A DNA stretch of 64,000 bases from contig CAKRJY010000002.1 in NCBI GenBank assembly GCA_934352055.1, positions 1-64,000 on the forward strand, written 5' to 3'. The notes under the pieces are model-generated. The model had not been told where the DNA came from. It saw nothing but the letters and a program-made list of their open reading frames with translations, and did not search any database. The position numbers and the translations under genes were made by a program. Positions 16,471-24,445 of this stretch are shown here, piece after piece (positions within the stretch are counted from its first letter, which is position 1; the number at the start of each line of letters is the position of its first letter). Origin of the DNA: an uncultured Lachnospiraceae bacterium. GTDB lineage: Bacteria > Bacillota > Clostridia > Lachnospirales > Lachnospiraceae.

Positions 16471-16664
16471 GATTTAGGAAGATGAACTTCCGGGATGGCA
16501 ACATCATCATAGTGGATGGTTTCTTCTGTATTTTCGGTGGAAGCAGATGGGGTAGATTTGTGTGTATGAATTTCCGGAATCGCAACATCATCATAGGTTA
16601 AATCATAGTCTGCTTCTGTCGTCTCCTTTTTTTGTGTGACATATTGTTTTAATTTATCAAACAT
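16437..16664 (-). CDS. Small protein with duplicated YDDVAIPE motif, unknown
   Basis: 75 aa. After a basic helical start (MFDKLKQYVTQKKE) the motif YDDVAIPEIH and a second copy YDDVAIPEVH are separated by a Ser/Thr/Glu-rich linker of about 23 residues. A clear AGGAG precedes the ATG at 16664. There is no signal peptide and no membrane segment. The duplicated short motif suggests a docking or tail peptide recognised by a partner. The stop and last codons lie in the terminator palindrome. I do not recognise the family. It sits next to the gltS remnant in the same direction, with no obvious functional link. Confidence 0.65.
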   Translation of the reverse strand: MFDKLKQYVTQKKETTEADYDLTYDDVAIPEIHTHKSTPSASTENTEETIHYDDVAIPEVHLPKSKITSGPLDQK

Positions 16665-16683
16665 AGGTTTCTCCTGTTATCTT

Positions 16684-17230
16684 TTATATAAAATTGATGA
16701 AAAAGGTAATCACCAGGCTGTTAAGGAAATCTGCAAACAGACTGCCAATCAATGGAATCAGCAGATACGCTTTGACCGACGGTACATATTCTTCACAGAC
16801 AGCCTGCATATTTGCCATGGCATTTGGGGTCGCTCCCATGCCAAAACCACAAGTGCCGGCAACGAGAACGGCACTATCATAATCGTGTCCCATAATGTTA
16901 AACTCAACGAAATAAGTAAATGCAATAGTGAGCAGTACCTGTGCGCCCAGCAAAATAACGAGTGGCAATGCCAAGGATGCCAGTTCCCATAGGCGTAAGG
17001 TAATCATTGCCATGCCGAGGAACAGAGAAAGGCTGATACCACCGAGGTCGTTAATTTCTCCCATGTGAATGGTTGTCACATTGGCATATTCTGAATAAGA
17101 GATTTGCCACCCTTTTTTAACACTTTTAAATTGACCTGAAATCCAACAGAGGTAAAGAAAAATACCATGCAGACTTCTCGCAGCGTATCATCAAAAGCAA
17201 ATTCAGCAATCCCGTATAATAGGAAATGAG
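16684..17230 (-). pseudogene. gltS: Decayed sodium/glutamate symporter gltS
   Basis: Two frames carry GltS sequence. The upstream piece reads FAFDDTLREVCMVFFFTSVGFQ, matching about residues 60-95 of the family. It is joined, out of frame near 17080-17110, to SEYANVTTIHMGEINDLGG and the complete C-terminal third (CGFGMGATPNAMANMQ, then SLFADFLNSL). Roughly the first 60 residues and some 190 residues in the middle are missing compared with the usual ~400 aa. The open piece at 16684-17079 still has an ATG but no complete transport fold. The left-over 5' end runs into the amidase promoter. This is a remnant with no expected transport activity. Confidence 0.88.
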
Positions 17231-17245
17231 CTTTCTTGTAAAAGC

Positions 17246-17273
17246 TTGCCGAATGAGAAAAATAAGATATAAT
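17246..17273 (+). promoter_or_regulatory. Promoter of the amidase gene, giving a leaderless start
   Basis: TTGCCG (17246-17251), 16-bp spacer, TATAAT (17268-17273). The predicted transcription start, six to seven bases downstream, falls on the ATG at 17280. Confidence 0.55.
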
Positions 17274-17279
17274 AGATTT

Positions 17280-17966
17280 ATGGCTACAAAGAGACGACAT
17301 AGATTTACGAAAAAACAAAAGAAAAAGTTAATATTAGAAGTGATTATTTTGTTTCTTGCTACGGTAGGGGCAATCACGATTGTGCTTGGCATTGGACGCA
17401 AGGTGGTATCTGTTTTTTCCGGAAAAGGAGAACAGAAAGTTGTGACGGAACAGCCGGAGCTTGATGTAGAACTCCTTTCCATCAATGATTATTCAAGACC
17501 CGGAATAGCGATGAACCAGGTCAATAGCATTGTCGTTCATTACACGGCAAATCCGGGGTCGACAGCGCTGCAGAACCGCAATTATTTCGAGGGATTAAAA
17601 GACAGCCACGAGACGATGGCAAGCAGTCATTTTATTGTGGGATTAGACGGCGAGATTGTACAGTGCATTCCGACCAATGAAATCAGTTATGCATCCAATG
17701 ATCGTAATAATGACACCGTTTCCATCGAATGCTGTCATGCCGATGCAACCGGACAGTTTAACCAGCAGACATATGATTCTTTGGTGGAACTTACGGCATA
17801 TCTCATTGGTAAATTCCATTTGACGACAGATGACGTCATCCGCCATTATGATGTGACTGGGAAAAAGTGTCCACTCTATTACGTGGAACATGAAGATGCG
17901 TGGCAACAGTTTTTAAAGGATGTGGATACCTATATTGATACGCATGGTGTGGTGCAGGAGGAGTAG
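17280..17966 (+). CDS. Membrane-anchored N-acetylmuramoyl-L-alanine amidase (Amidase_2)
   Basis: 228 aa from the ATG at 17280 (MATKRRHRF); ORF starts at 17226 and 17253 exist but the TATAAT at 17268 lies between them and this ATG. A basic N-terminus, one membrane anchor (LILEVIILFLATVGAITIVLGI, about 19-40) and an extracellular Amidase_2 domain follow. Zinc ligands are visible in VVHYTANPG (His), and in RHYDVTGKKCP (His, and Cys in the position often held by Asp/Cys). It cleaves the bond between muramic acid and L-alanine in peptidoglycan. No ribosome site is present, so translation may be leaderless. A PAP2 phosphatase gene follows at once. Confidence 0.88.
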   Translation: MATKRRHRFTKKQKKKLILEVIILFLATVGAITIVLGIGRKVVSVFSGKGEQKVVTEQPELDVELLSINDYSRPGIAMNQVNSIVVHYTANPGSTALQNRNYFEGLKDSHETMASSHFIVGLDGEIVQCIPTNEISYASNDRNNDTVSIECCHADATGQFNQQTYDSLVELTAYLIGKFHLTTDDVIRHYDVTGKKCPLYYVEHEDAWQQFLKDVDTYIDTHGVVQEE

Positions 17967-17967
17967 A

Positions 17968-18468
17968 ATGAGTGCAGAACAATATAACCGCATGGCAGAA
18001 CACATGCGACAGCGACCGAGAGCACTTCACCTGCTGCTTACCTGTAACAAGGGGATAACGTGGCTTGTGATGATTGCTTATCCATTGCTTCTTTTGTATT
18101 TGCTTTTTTTAAAAAGATATGAGATGCTATATCACACTGTTTTGATTCCCGGTGTTGCATTTGCAGTTGTCAGTGTATTCCGGCGTATTTATAATGCACC
18201 GCGGCCTTATGAAAAGATGGCTATTACACCTTTGATTACAAAAGACAAACAGGGACAAAGCTTTCCAAGCCGTCATGTTTTTTCGGCATTTATGATAGGC
18301 ATGTGCTTTTTGCAGGTTTCTGTTATTCTGGCAAGCATGATTTTTGCTGCGGGGGTGTTTCTTTCGGTGGTACGTGTGCTCGGTGGTGTTCACTTTTTAC
18401 AGGATGTGATCGCAGGGGCAGTGCTTGGAATTGCCATCGGAATTGTGGGATTTTATGTTATTTTCTGA
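17968..18468 (+). CDS. PAP2-family membrane phosphatase
   Basis: 166 aa from the ATG at 17968, preceded by GGAGGAG at the end of the amidase gene. Five to six membrane helices. The three phosphatase motifs are present: NAPRPYEK (motif C1 end, Arg-Pro), FPSRHVFSA (C2, His) and VRVLGGVHFLQDVIAG (C3, Arg, His, Asp). Members dephosphorylate undecaprenyl pyrophosphate or phosphatidic acid. Coexpression with a peptidoglycan amidase favours an undecaprenyl pyrophosphate role, but this is inference. Confidence 0.9.
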   Translation: MSAEQYNRMAEHMRQRPRALHLLLTCNKGITWLVMIAYPLLLLYLLFLKRYEMLYHTVLIPGVAFAVVSVFRRIYNAPRPYEKMAITPLITKDKQGQSFPSRHVFSAFMIGMCFLQVSVILASMIFAAGVFLSVVRVLGGVHFLQDVIAGAVLGIAIGIVGFYVIF

Positions 18469-18498
18469 ATTGAACTTTTATAGAATAGAGAGGGAAGT

Positions 18499-18747
18499 AT
18501 GAAAAAAAATGTACGAAAAATAATAGCGGTTTTATTGGGATTGCTAGGAACGATCCTTGCTATTTATATTGGAGGATACTGGCTGTTCATTCGCCCGGTG
18601 CGTTATCTGTATGTTGGATTTCTGGCGGGGACATTGACAAAAAAATCGTTAATCATATGTATCATCAAAATCTTTTTGTCATCTACAGCAGGTGGCGGGA
18701 TTTGGTGTGCATTTGATATTTTTGCCGGACATTTCCGGGATGAATAA
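18499..18747 (+). CDS. Small membrane protein, unknown
   Basis: 82 aa with two hydrophobic stretches (IIAVLLGLLGTILAIYIGGYWLF region and LIICIIKIFLSSTAGGGIW region) and a short conserved-looking RPVRYLYVGF loop between. AGAGAGGGAAGT precedes the ATG. It follows the PAP2 gene by 30 bases and ends before a shared terminator, so it is probably the last gene of the amidase-PAP2 unit. No family recognised. Confidence 0.7.
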   Translation: MKKNVRKIIAVLLGLLGTILAIYIGGYWLFIRPVRYLYVGFLAGTLTKKSLIICIIKIFLSSTAGGGIWCAFDIFAGHFRDE

Positions 18748-18756
18748 AATAGTATG

Positions 18757-18800
18757 AAAAAAGCGTTTCAATCTCATGTGGAGAGTTGAAACGCTTTTTT
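18757..18800. terminator. Bidirectional terminator between the membrane-protein gene and guaB
   Basis: AAAAAAGCGTTTCAA (18757-18771) pairs with TTGAAACGCTTTTTT (18786-18800), 15 bp perfect; A and T runs at both feet serve both convergent transcripts. Confidence 0.9.
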
Positions 18801-18814
18801 ATATGTAGTGAAAA

Positions 18815-20275
18815 TTATTCGTCTACGCTGTAGTTTGGAGCTTCTTTTGTAATATGAATGTCATGTGGATGACTTTCTTTTAAGGAAGCAGCAGAAATCT
18901 TAACAAATTTAGCTTTTTCCTGAAGTTCCGGAATGGTAGGACATCCATTGTATCCCATACCAGAGCGGATACCACCAACTAACTGGAAAATCATGTCTTC
19001 CAGAGAACCCTTGTATGCAACACGTCCTTCAACACCTTCTGGAACTAACTTCTTAGCACCTTCCTGGAAGTAACGATCTTTGCTTCCGTTTTCCATAGCA
19101 GCGATAGAACCCATACCACGGTATACTTTGTATTTTCTTCCCTGGAATAATTCGAATGTACCAGGAGCTTCGTCGCAGCCTGCAAACATGCTACCCATCA
19201 TACATACATTACCACCGGCAGCAAGAGCCTTTGTAATATCTCCGGAGTATTTGATACCACCATCGGCAATAACAGGGATACCATATTCTTTTGCAACAGC
19301 ATAGCAGTCCATGATTGCTGTAATCTGTGGAACACCAATACCGGCAACGACACGTGTGGTACAGATAGAACCAGGTCCGATACCAACTTTGACAGCGTCT
19401 GCACCAGCTTCAATCAATGCTCTTGCAGCATCACCGGTTGCGATGTTTCCGGCGATAACCTGAAGATCAGGATAAGCTGTTTTCACCTGTTTTACAGCTT
19501 CAATAATATTTTTAGAGTGGCCATGTGCGGAGTCCATAACGATGACATCGACATGTGCGTTAACCAGAGCTTCTACACGCTCCATCATGTTTCCGGTGAT
19601 ACCAACACCGGCACCACAGAGAAGGCGTCCCTGGTCATCCTTTGCAGACAATGGGTACTTGATCTGCTTTTCAATATCCTTGATGGTAATCAGACCACGA
19701 AGATTGAAATCGTCGTCTACGATTGGTAATTTTTCTTTACGAGCCTTAGCAAGAATTGCCTTAGCTTCATCCAAAGTGATACCAACTTTTGCAGTGATAA
19801 GTCCGTCTTCCTTGGATGTCATAGATTCTTTGATTTTCTTTGAAAAATCAGTTTCGAATTTTAAATCGCGGTTGGTAATGATACCAACTAACTTGGTTCC
19901 TTCCGTGATTGGCACACCGGAAATACGGAACTTTGCCATCAATTCATCAGCATCTTTTAAGGTATGCTCTGGAGAAAGGTAGAATGGATCGGTAATAACA
20001 CCGTTCTCAGAACGTTTTACCTTATCTACCTCATCTGCCTGTGCTTCGATTGACATGTTTTTGTGAATGATACCGATACCACCCTGACGTGCCATGGCAA
20101 TTGCCATCTTGGATTCTGTAACAGTATCCATTGCTGCACTCATCATAGGAATATTTAACTTGATTTTCTTTGTAAGATTGGTTGTCAGATCAATCATATT
20201 AGGGGTAACCTCAGAATACTGAGGGACTAATAATACATCGTCAAAAGTAATGCCTTCGCCAATAATTGTACCCAT
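18815..20275 (-). CDS. guaB: Inosine-5'-monophosphate dehydrogenase
   Basis: 486 aa from the ATG at 20275, which has GAGAGGA about ten bases before it; a longer frame to 20302 lacks support. It oxidises IMP to XMP with NAD, the committed step to GMP. The TIM barrel contains the catalytic Cys loop GPGSICTTR, the phosphate site ADGGIKYSGD, and the flap Arg region. Two CBS domains are inserted at about residues 95-210 (FYLSPEHTLKDA, ITAKVGITLDEA), giving nucleotide control. It stands alone on the minus strand with its own promoter and terminator. Confidence 0.97.
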   Translation of the reverse strand: MGTIIGEGITFDDVLLVPQYSEVTPNMIDLTTNLTKKIKLNIPMMSAAMDTVTESKMAIAMARQGGIGIIHKNMSIEAQADEVDKVKRSENGVITDPFYLSPEHTLKDADELMAKFRISGVPITEGTKLVGIITNRDLKFETDFSKKIKESMTSKEDGLITAKVGITLDEAKAILAKARKEKLPIVDDDFNLRGLITIKDIEKQIKYPLSAKDDQGRLLCGAGVGITGNMMERVEALVNAHVDVIVMDSAHGHSKNIIEAVKQVKTAYPDLQVIAGNIATGDAARALIEAGADAVKVGIGPGSICTTRVVAGIGVPQITAIMDCYAVAKEYGIPVIADGGIKYSGDITKALAAGGNVCMMGSMFAGCDEAPGTFELFQGRKYKVYRGMGSIAAMENGSKDRYFQEGAKKLVPEGVEGRVAYKGSLEDMIFQLVGGIRSGMGYNGCPTIPELQEKAKFVKISAASLKESHPHDIHITKEAPNYSVDE

Positions 20276-20359
20276 TGTGTGTTTTCCTCTCTTTCTTTTC
20301 ACTTGTATTTCTTATTTTCAGTGGTCTCGCAACACTACCGAAACCTACTTTAATAAGAT

Positions 20360-20388
20360 ATTTTAACAAAATAATAAAGGATAGGCAA
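20360..20388 (-). promoter_or_regulatory. guaB promoter
   Basis: On the minus strand TTGCCT (complement of 20383-20388), a 17-bp spacer, and TAAAAT (complement of 20360-20365), 85 bases before the guaB start. Confidence 0.5.
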
Positions 20389-20470
20389 GTAGAACAAAAG
20401 GTTTATTTTTAAAGAAAAGTATGCTATGCTCTTGCTAAAAGATTTTTAAGAAAGGAAATTACATATTATT

Positions 20471-21250
20471 ATGGAATACCGACCGTGTATTGACATACAC
20501 AATGGCAAGGTGAAGCAGATCGTAGGAGGTTCTTTAAAAGACGAAGGCGATCGGGCGAATGAGAATTTTGTATCCAAAAGGGATGCAGATTTTTTTGCGG
20601 AGTTTTACGCAAAGGATGGCTTAAAAGGTGGACATGTGATTATGCTGAATAAGCCAGACAGTCCGTTTTATGAGGAGACAAAGCATCAGGCACTTTTAGC
20701 ATTGCACACCTATCCGGGGGGCATGCAGATTGGTGGCGGCATCACGGCAGAGAATGCACCTTATTTTATAGCAGAGGGAGCAAGTCATGTAATTGTGACA
20801 TCCTATGTGTTCTCAGACGGAAGAGTGGATATGGAGCACCTAAAGAAGCTGGTCGAGGCGGTAGGCAAAGAACATATTGTTCTGGATCTTTCTGCACGAC
20901 GCTTGGAGGATGATTATTACATCGTGACAGATCGCTGGCAGCATTTTACAAAGGAAAAAATCACACCGGAGCTTTTGGATCAGTTATCTGCGTACTGTGA
21001 TGAGTTTTTGATTCATGCAGCAGACGTAGAAGGTATGTGCCAGGGGATTGAGGAGGATCTGGTCCGTATACTCGGAGCCTGGGGCAAAATTCCAATTACA
21101 TATGCAGGCGGTATTTCAGATTATCAGGATATCACGCATATCAAAGAAGTTGGCAATGGAAAGATTAACATTACCATAGGATCTGCGCTGGATATATTTG
21201 GGGGCAATCTCAATTATGAGACGGTATTGAGTTATGTGCAGGATGTGTAG
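20471..21250 (+). CDS. hisA: ProFAR isomerase of the eukaryotic type (HisA)
   Basis: 259 aa. It should isomerise ProFAR to PRFAR, the fourth histidine step. The opening RPCIDIHNGKVKQIVGGSL and the later YPGGMQIGGGI, VLDLSARR and ITYAGGISDYQD match the plant/fungal HIS6 branch rather than the usual bacterial HisA. The catalytic Asp pair is expected in PCIDIH and in the region around 140. No other his biosynthesis gene is next to it; the neighbours are dapF and dapL. AAGAAAGGAAA precedes the ATG. This branch is known in some clostridia, so an ancient transfer is more likely than a recent one. Confidence 0.9.
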   Translation: MEYRPCIDIHNGKVKQIVGGSLKDEGDRANENFVSKRDADFFAEFYAKDGLKGGHVIMLNKPDSPFYEETKHQALLALHTYPGGMQIGGGITAENAPYFIAEGASHVIVTSYVFSDGRVDMEHLKKLVEAVGKEHIVLDLSARRLEDDYYIVTDRWQHFTKEKITPELLDQLSAYCDEFLIHAADVEGMCQGIEEDLVRILGAWGKIPITYAGGISDYQDITHIKEVGNGKINITIGSALDIFGGNLNYETVLSYVQDV

Positions 21251-21274
21251 AGACATTCAGAAAGAAGGTACAGT

Positions 21275-22129
21275 ATGAAGTTTACAAAAATGCATGGCTG
21301 CGGTAATGACTATGTATATGTTGATTGCACCAAGGAAGTGATTCCCGACATAGAAGCGACAGCTATCCGTGTCAGTGACCGTCATTTTGGTATAGGTTCT
21401 GATGGATTGATTTTGATCAAATCATCTGAAGTGGCAGATTTTGAAATGGACATGTACAATGCGGACGGGTCACGCGGAAAGATGTGTGGCAACGGCATCC
21501 GCTGTGTTGCAAAGTATGTGTATGACCATGGTCTGACCAATAAGACGGAGATTACAGTAGATACACAGGCAGGAATCAAGACGCTGCAATTAACCGTCTG
21601 TGATGGTAAAGTAAGTAAAGTGCGTGTGGATATGGGAGAACCGATACTGATACCGCAGGAGATCCCGGTGAAAGCATCGGTGTTAGGATTGGCGGATGAT
21701 CGAAGGGAAGCGATTGTCGCACAGCCATTTACCGTTGCAAACAGCAGTTATGATATTACCTGCGTTTCTATGGGCAATCCACATTGCATTACCTTTATTG
21801 ATGAAGATGTAAAATCGTTTCCACTGGAATCGATAGGGCCACTCTTTGAAAAGCATGAACTTTTTCCAGAGGGAGTCAACACAGAATTTGTCAATATAAT
21901 AGATAAGGAACATTTGCGTATGCGTGTTTGGGAACGTGGCTCAGGTGAGACACTCGCTTGTGGCACAGGAGCATGCGCAGTTGCAGTAGCGTCCTATTTA
22001 AACGGGTTCACAGGACGCAACGTTGATATTGAATTGATGGGTGGTCATCTGGAGATTGCTTATGATGAGGCAACCAACCATGTCTTTATGACAGGACCGG
22101 CAACCGAAGTTTTTTCCGGGGAGATATAG
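21275..22129 (+). CDS. dapF: Diaminopimelate epimerase
   Basis: 284 aa. It converts L,L- to meso-diaminopimelate for lysine and peptidoglycan. Both catalytic Cys are in place: MCGNGIRC (about residue 72) and ACGTGACA (about 230), with the substrate motifs HGCGNDY near the start and GNPHC near 170. GAAAGAAGGTACAGT precedes the ATG. It lies 54 bases before dapL, so the two consecutive lysine-pathway steps (aminotransferase and epimerase) are coexpressed. Confidence 0.97.
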   Translation: MKFTKMHGCGNDYVYVDCTKEVIPDIEATAIRVSDRHFGIGSDGLILIKSSEVADFEMDMYNADGSRGKMCGNGIRCVAKYVYDHGLTNKTEITVDTQAGIKTLQLTVCDGKVSKVRVDMGEPILIPQEIPVKASVLGLADDRREAIVAQPFTVANSSYDITCVSMGNPHCITFIDEDVKSFPLESIGPLFEKHELFPEGVNTEFVNIIDKEHLRMRVWERGSGETLACGTGACAVAVASYLNGFTGRNVDIELMGGHLEIAYDEATNHVFMTGPATEVFSGEI

Positions 22130-22183
22130 TATAGAACTTGACAGCAAAAGAGTAGATAAGCATAGACATAAAGGAGAATAACG

Positions 22184-23398
22184 ATGTACAAGATCAATAC
22201 GAATTACCAAAAGTTACCAGGAAGTTATTTATTCAGTGATATTGCAAAAAAGGTCAGCGCGTTTACGCAGGAACATCCAGAAGCGGATATCATCCGCTTA
22301 GGTATCGGTGATGTGACACAACCGATTGCACCGGCGATGATAGAAGCCATGCACAAAGCGGTAGATGAAATGGGTGATGCAAAGACATTTCGTGGATATG
22401 CACCAGATCTTGGATATGATTTTTTGCGCAATGCAATCGTATCGCATGACTATCAGGCAAGAGGCTGTGCTATCACAGCGGACGAAATTTTTGTGTCAGA
22501 TGGTGCAAAAAGTGATTCCGGAAATATTCAGGAAATCTTTGCGCAGGATAATCGGATTGCTGTGTGTGATCCTGTCTATCCGGTATATATCGATTCGAAT
22601 GTTATGGCTGGAAGAACCGGGGAATACGATGCACAGACCCAGACATGGAGTAATGTAATCTATATGCCATGTACAGCTGAAAATAATTTTGTACCGGAAT
22701 TTCCAAAGGAAAATCCAGATATCATTTATCTTTGTCTGCCAAACAATCCGACAGGAACAACACTGACAAAAGAGCAGCTGCAGATGTGGGTTGATTACGC
22801 CAATCGCATTGGAGCTGTCATTATTTATGATGCAGCATATGAAGCTTATATTTCAGAGAGCAATGTGGCACATACCATTTACGAATGTGAAGGTGCAAGA
22901 ACCTGTGCCATTGAAATCCGCAGTTTTTCAAAAAATGCAGGATTTACAGGGGTGCGTCTTGGCTTTACCGTTGTACCGAAAGACTTGGTGTGCGATGGAG
23001 TTTCATTGCATGATATGTGGGCAAGACGTCATGGAACCAAATTTAATGGGGCTCCTTACATCATCCAACGTGCCGGTGAGGCTGTATATTCAGAAGCAGG
23101 TCAGGCGCAGATCAAAGAACAGGTTGGCTACTATATGAACAATGCGAAGACGATTTATACCGGTTTAAAAGAAGCGGGCTATGAAGTCTTTGGTGGTGTG
23201 AATGCACCATATATCTGGTTAAAGACACCAGAACATATGACATCATGGGAGTTCTTTGATTTCCTTTTGGAAAAGGCAAATGTTGTAGGAACACCGGGAT
23301 GCGGATTCGGTCCGAGCGGTGAAGGATATTTCCGATTGACTGCCTTTGGTACCTATGAGAATTCCGTACGTGCACTGGAACGTATCAAGCAATTATAA
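22184..23398 (+). CDS. dapL: L,L-diaminopimelate aminotransferase
   Basis: 404 aa, a PLP fold-type I enzyme that makes L,L-DAP from tetrahydrodipicolinate in one step. Features are LGIGDVTQPIAPAMIEAM at the start, FRGYAPDLGYDFLR, FVSDGAKSDSGN, the NNPTGT motif at about residue 187, and the PLP Lys in RSFSKNAGFTG (about 248). This is the DapL route, which replaces dapD/E or ddh in many clostridia. A terminator follows at 23417. Confidence 0.97.
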   Translation: MYKINTNYQKLPGSYLFSDIAKKVSAFTQEHPEADIIRLGIGDVTQPIAPAMIEAMHKAVDEMGDAKTFRGYAPDLGYDFLRNAIVSHDYQARGCAITADEIFVSDGAKSDSGNIQEIFAQDNRIAVCDPVYPVYIDSNVMAGRTGEYDAQTQTWSNVIYMPCTAENNFVPEFPKENPDIIYLCLPNNPTGTTLTKEQLQMWVDYANRIGAVIIYDAAYEAYISESNVAHTIYECEGARTCAIEIRSFSKNAGFTGVRLGFTVVPKDLVCDGVSLHDMWARRHGTKFNGAPYIIQRAGEAVYSEAGQAQIKEQVGYYMNNAKTIYTGLKEAGYEVFGGVNAPYIWLKTPEHMTSWEFFDFLLEKANVVGTPGCGFGPSGEGYFRLTAFGTYENSVRALERIKQL

Positions 23399-23416
23399 AA
23401 TAAAAGTACATAATAG

Positions 23417-23458
23417 AAGCCATTCTTTTGCAAAAATGTTTGCGAGGGAGTGGCTTTT
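23417..23458 (+). terminator. Terminator after dapL
   Basis: AAGCCATTC (23417-23425) pairs with GAGTGGCTT (23448-23456), with an inner GCAAA/TTTGC helix, and ends in TTTT. Confidence 0.7.
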
Positions 23459-23465
23459 ATCAAAG

Positions 23466-24326
23466 ATGGGAATAAGAGAAGTGAAGGCATTAGAATTAAG
23501 AAACCTTGTTGTTTACATGGAACAGGAAAAATTCACACCGGAAAATTATGAGCGCCAGACGGCATATTTAAAACAGATTATGCCATCCTTTGAACAGGTG
23601 CTTTTTTTAAAGCCGGATAACATGGCATCGCTGTTTCTGATGGAAAATATGGCAGAAAGTATTTGCCTTACGACATCACCGGCGCTGGCAAAACAGATGC
23701 AGGGGCTTGGCATGGCAGTGTTGGGCTTTCAAATAGAAAAAGATGAGATGCTGCAGGCAAGCTACGTTGTCTTGGGGTTGGATCAGGTCACTTATGATGA
23801 TTTGTTGCGTGTGTTCCAACGCTTTCACGGGATTCCATGGCATATTCTTGAAACAAAGCGATGCCAGGTCCGTGAATTTGGAATGGATGATTTAGACGCA
23901 CTTTATGCATTGTATGCACAACCACATGTGACAGATTTTATAGAACCGCTGTATGCATATGCACAGGAGAGAGAATACGAGAAGAACTACATAGAGCGTA
24001 TCTATGGTTTTTATGGGTTTGGCATGTGGCTGGTTTTTGAAAAAGAAACAGGGCAGCTGATTGGACGTGCCGGGCTTGAATACCGTGAACCGTGCGTAGA
24101 AGGTGAGGTGGAAATGGGATATCTGATTGCACCTTCACATTGGCGCAAAGGGTATGCGACTGAGGTGTGTCAGGCAATTCTTTCCTATGCAAAAGAAGAG
24201 CTTGGTATGGAAAAAATTGTCAGCCATGTACATTTGAAAAATGATGCATCGCGCCATTTATTGGAAAAATTAGGATTTTTTGGAGAGCAGAAGGAAGACG
24301 AGTGGATATATTCTTATGATTTATAA
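23466..24326 (+). CDS. GNAT-family N-acetyltransferase with N-terminal extension
   Basis: 286 aa from the ATG at 23466; the frame continues upstream through the dapL terminator but nothing there looks like protein. Residues 1-130 form an unknown domain (ILEACDVVLG-like LQASYVVLGL part), and residues 140-286 are a GNAT fold: EMGYLIAPSHWRKGYATEV is motif A with the acetyl-CoA loop, and HLKNDASRHLLEKLGF is motif B. It resembles ribosomal-protein acetyltransferases (RimJ/RimL type), but the substrate is unknown. The ATG lies only eight bases after the terminator and has no clear ribosome site, so expression may be low or start elsewhere. Confidence 0.75.
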   Translation: MGIREVKALELRNLVVYMEQEKFTPENYERQTAYLKQIMPSFEQVLFLKPDNMASLFLMENMAESICLTTSPALAKQMQGLGMAVLGFQIEKDEMLQASYVVLGLDQVTYDDLLRVFQRFHGIPWHILETKRCQVREFGMDDLDALYALYAQPHVTDFIEPLYAYAQEREYEKNYIERIYGFYGFGMWLVFEKETGQLIGRAGLEYREPCVEGEVEMGYLIAPSHWRKGYATEVCQAILSYAKEELGMEKIVSHVHLKNDASRHLLEKLGFFGEQKEDEWIYSYDL

Positions 24327-24345
24327 AGGAATCCCGCGAGATTTG

Positions 24346-24374
24346 TTGATTTTTTGGAGACTTTTAACTATAAT
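24346..24374 (+). promoter_or_regulatory. Promoter of relA/spoT
   Basis: TTGATT (24346-24351), 17-bp spacer, TATAAT (24369-24374), 71 bases before the start codon. Confidence 0.75.
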
Positions 24375-24445
24375 TATATGAAAAATTTGTGCTACTTTTT
24401 GGTATGCTCGTGAAGAGTGTTTCGAACAGAAAGGGGAGAGGACGA

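Noticed and set aside
17126..17485. Minus-strand ORF of 119 aa
   Set aside because: Spans the gltS remnant in the wrong frame and the amidase start; only the other frames match GltS.
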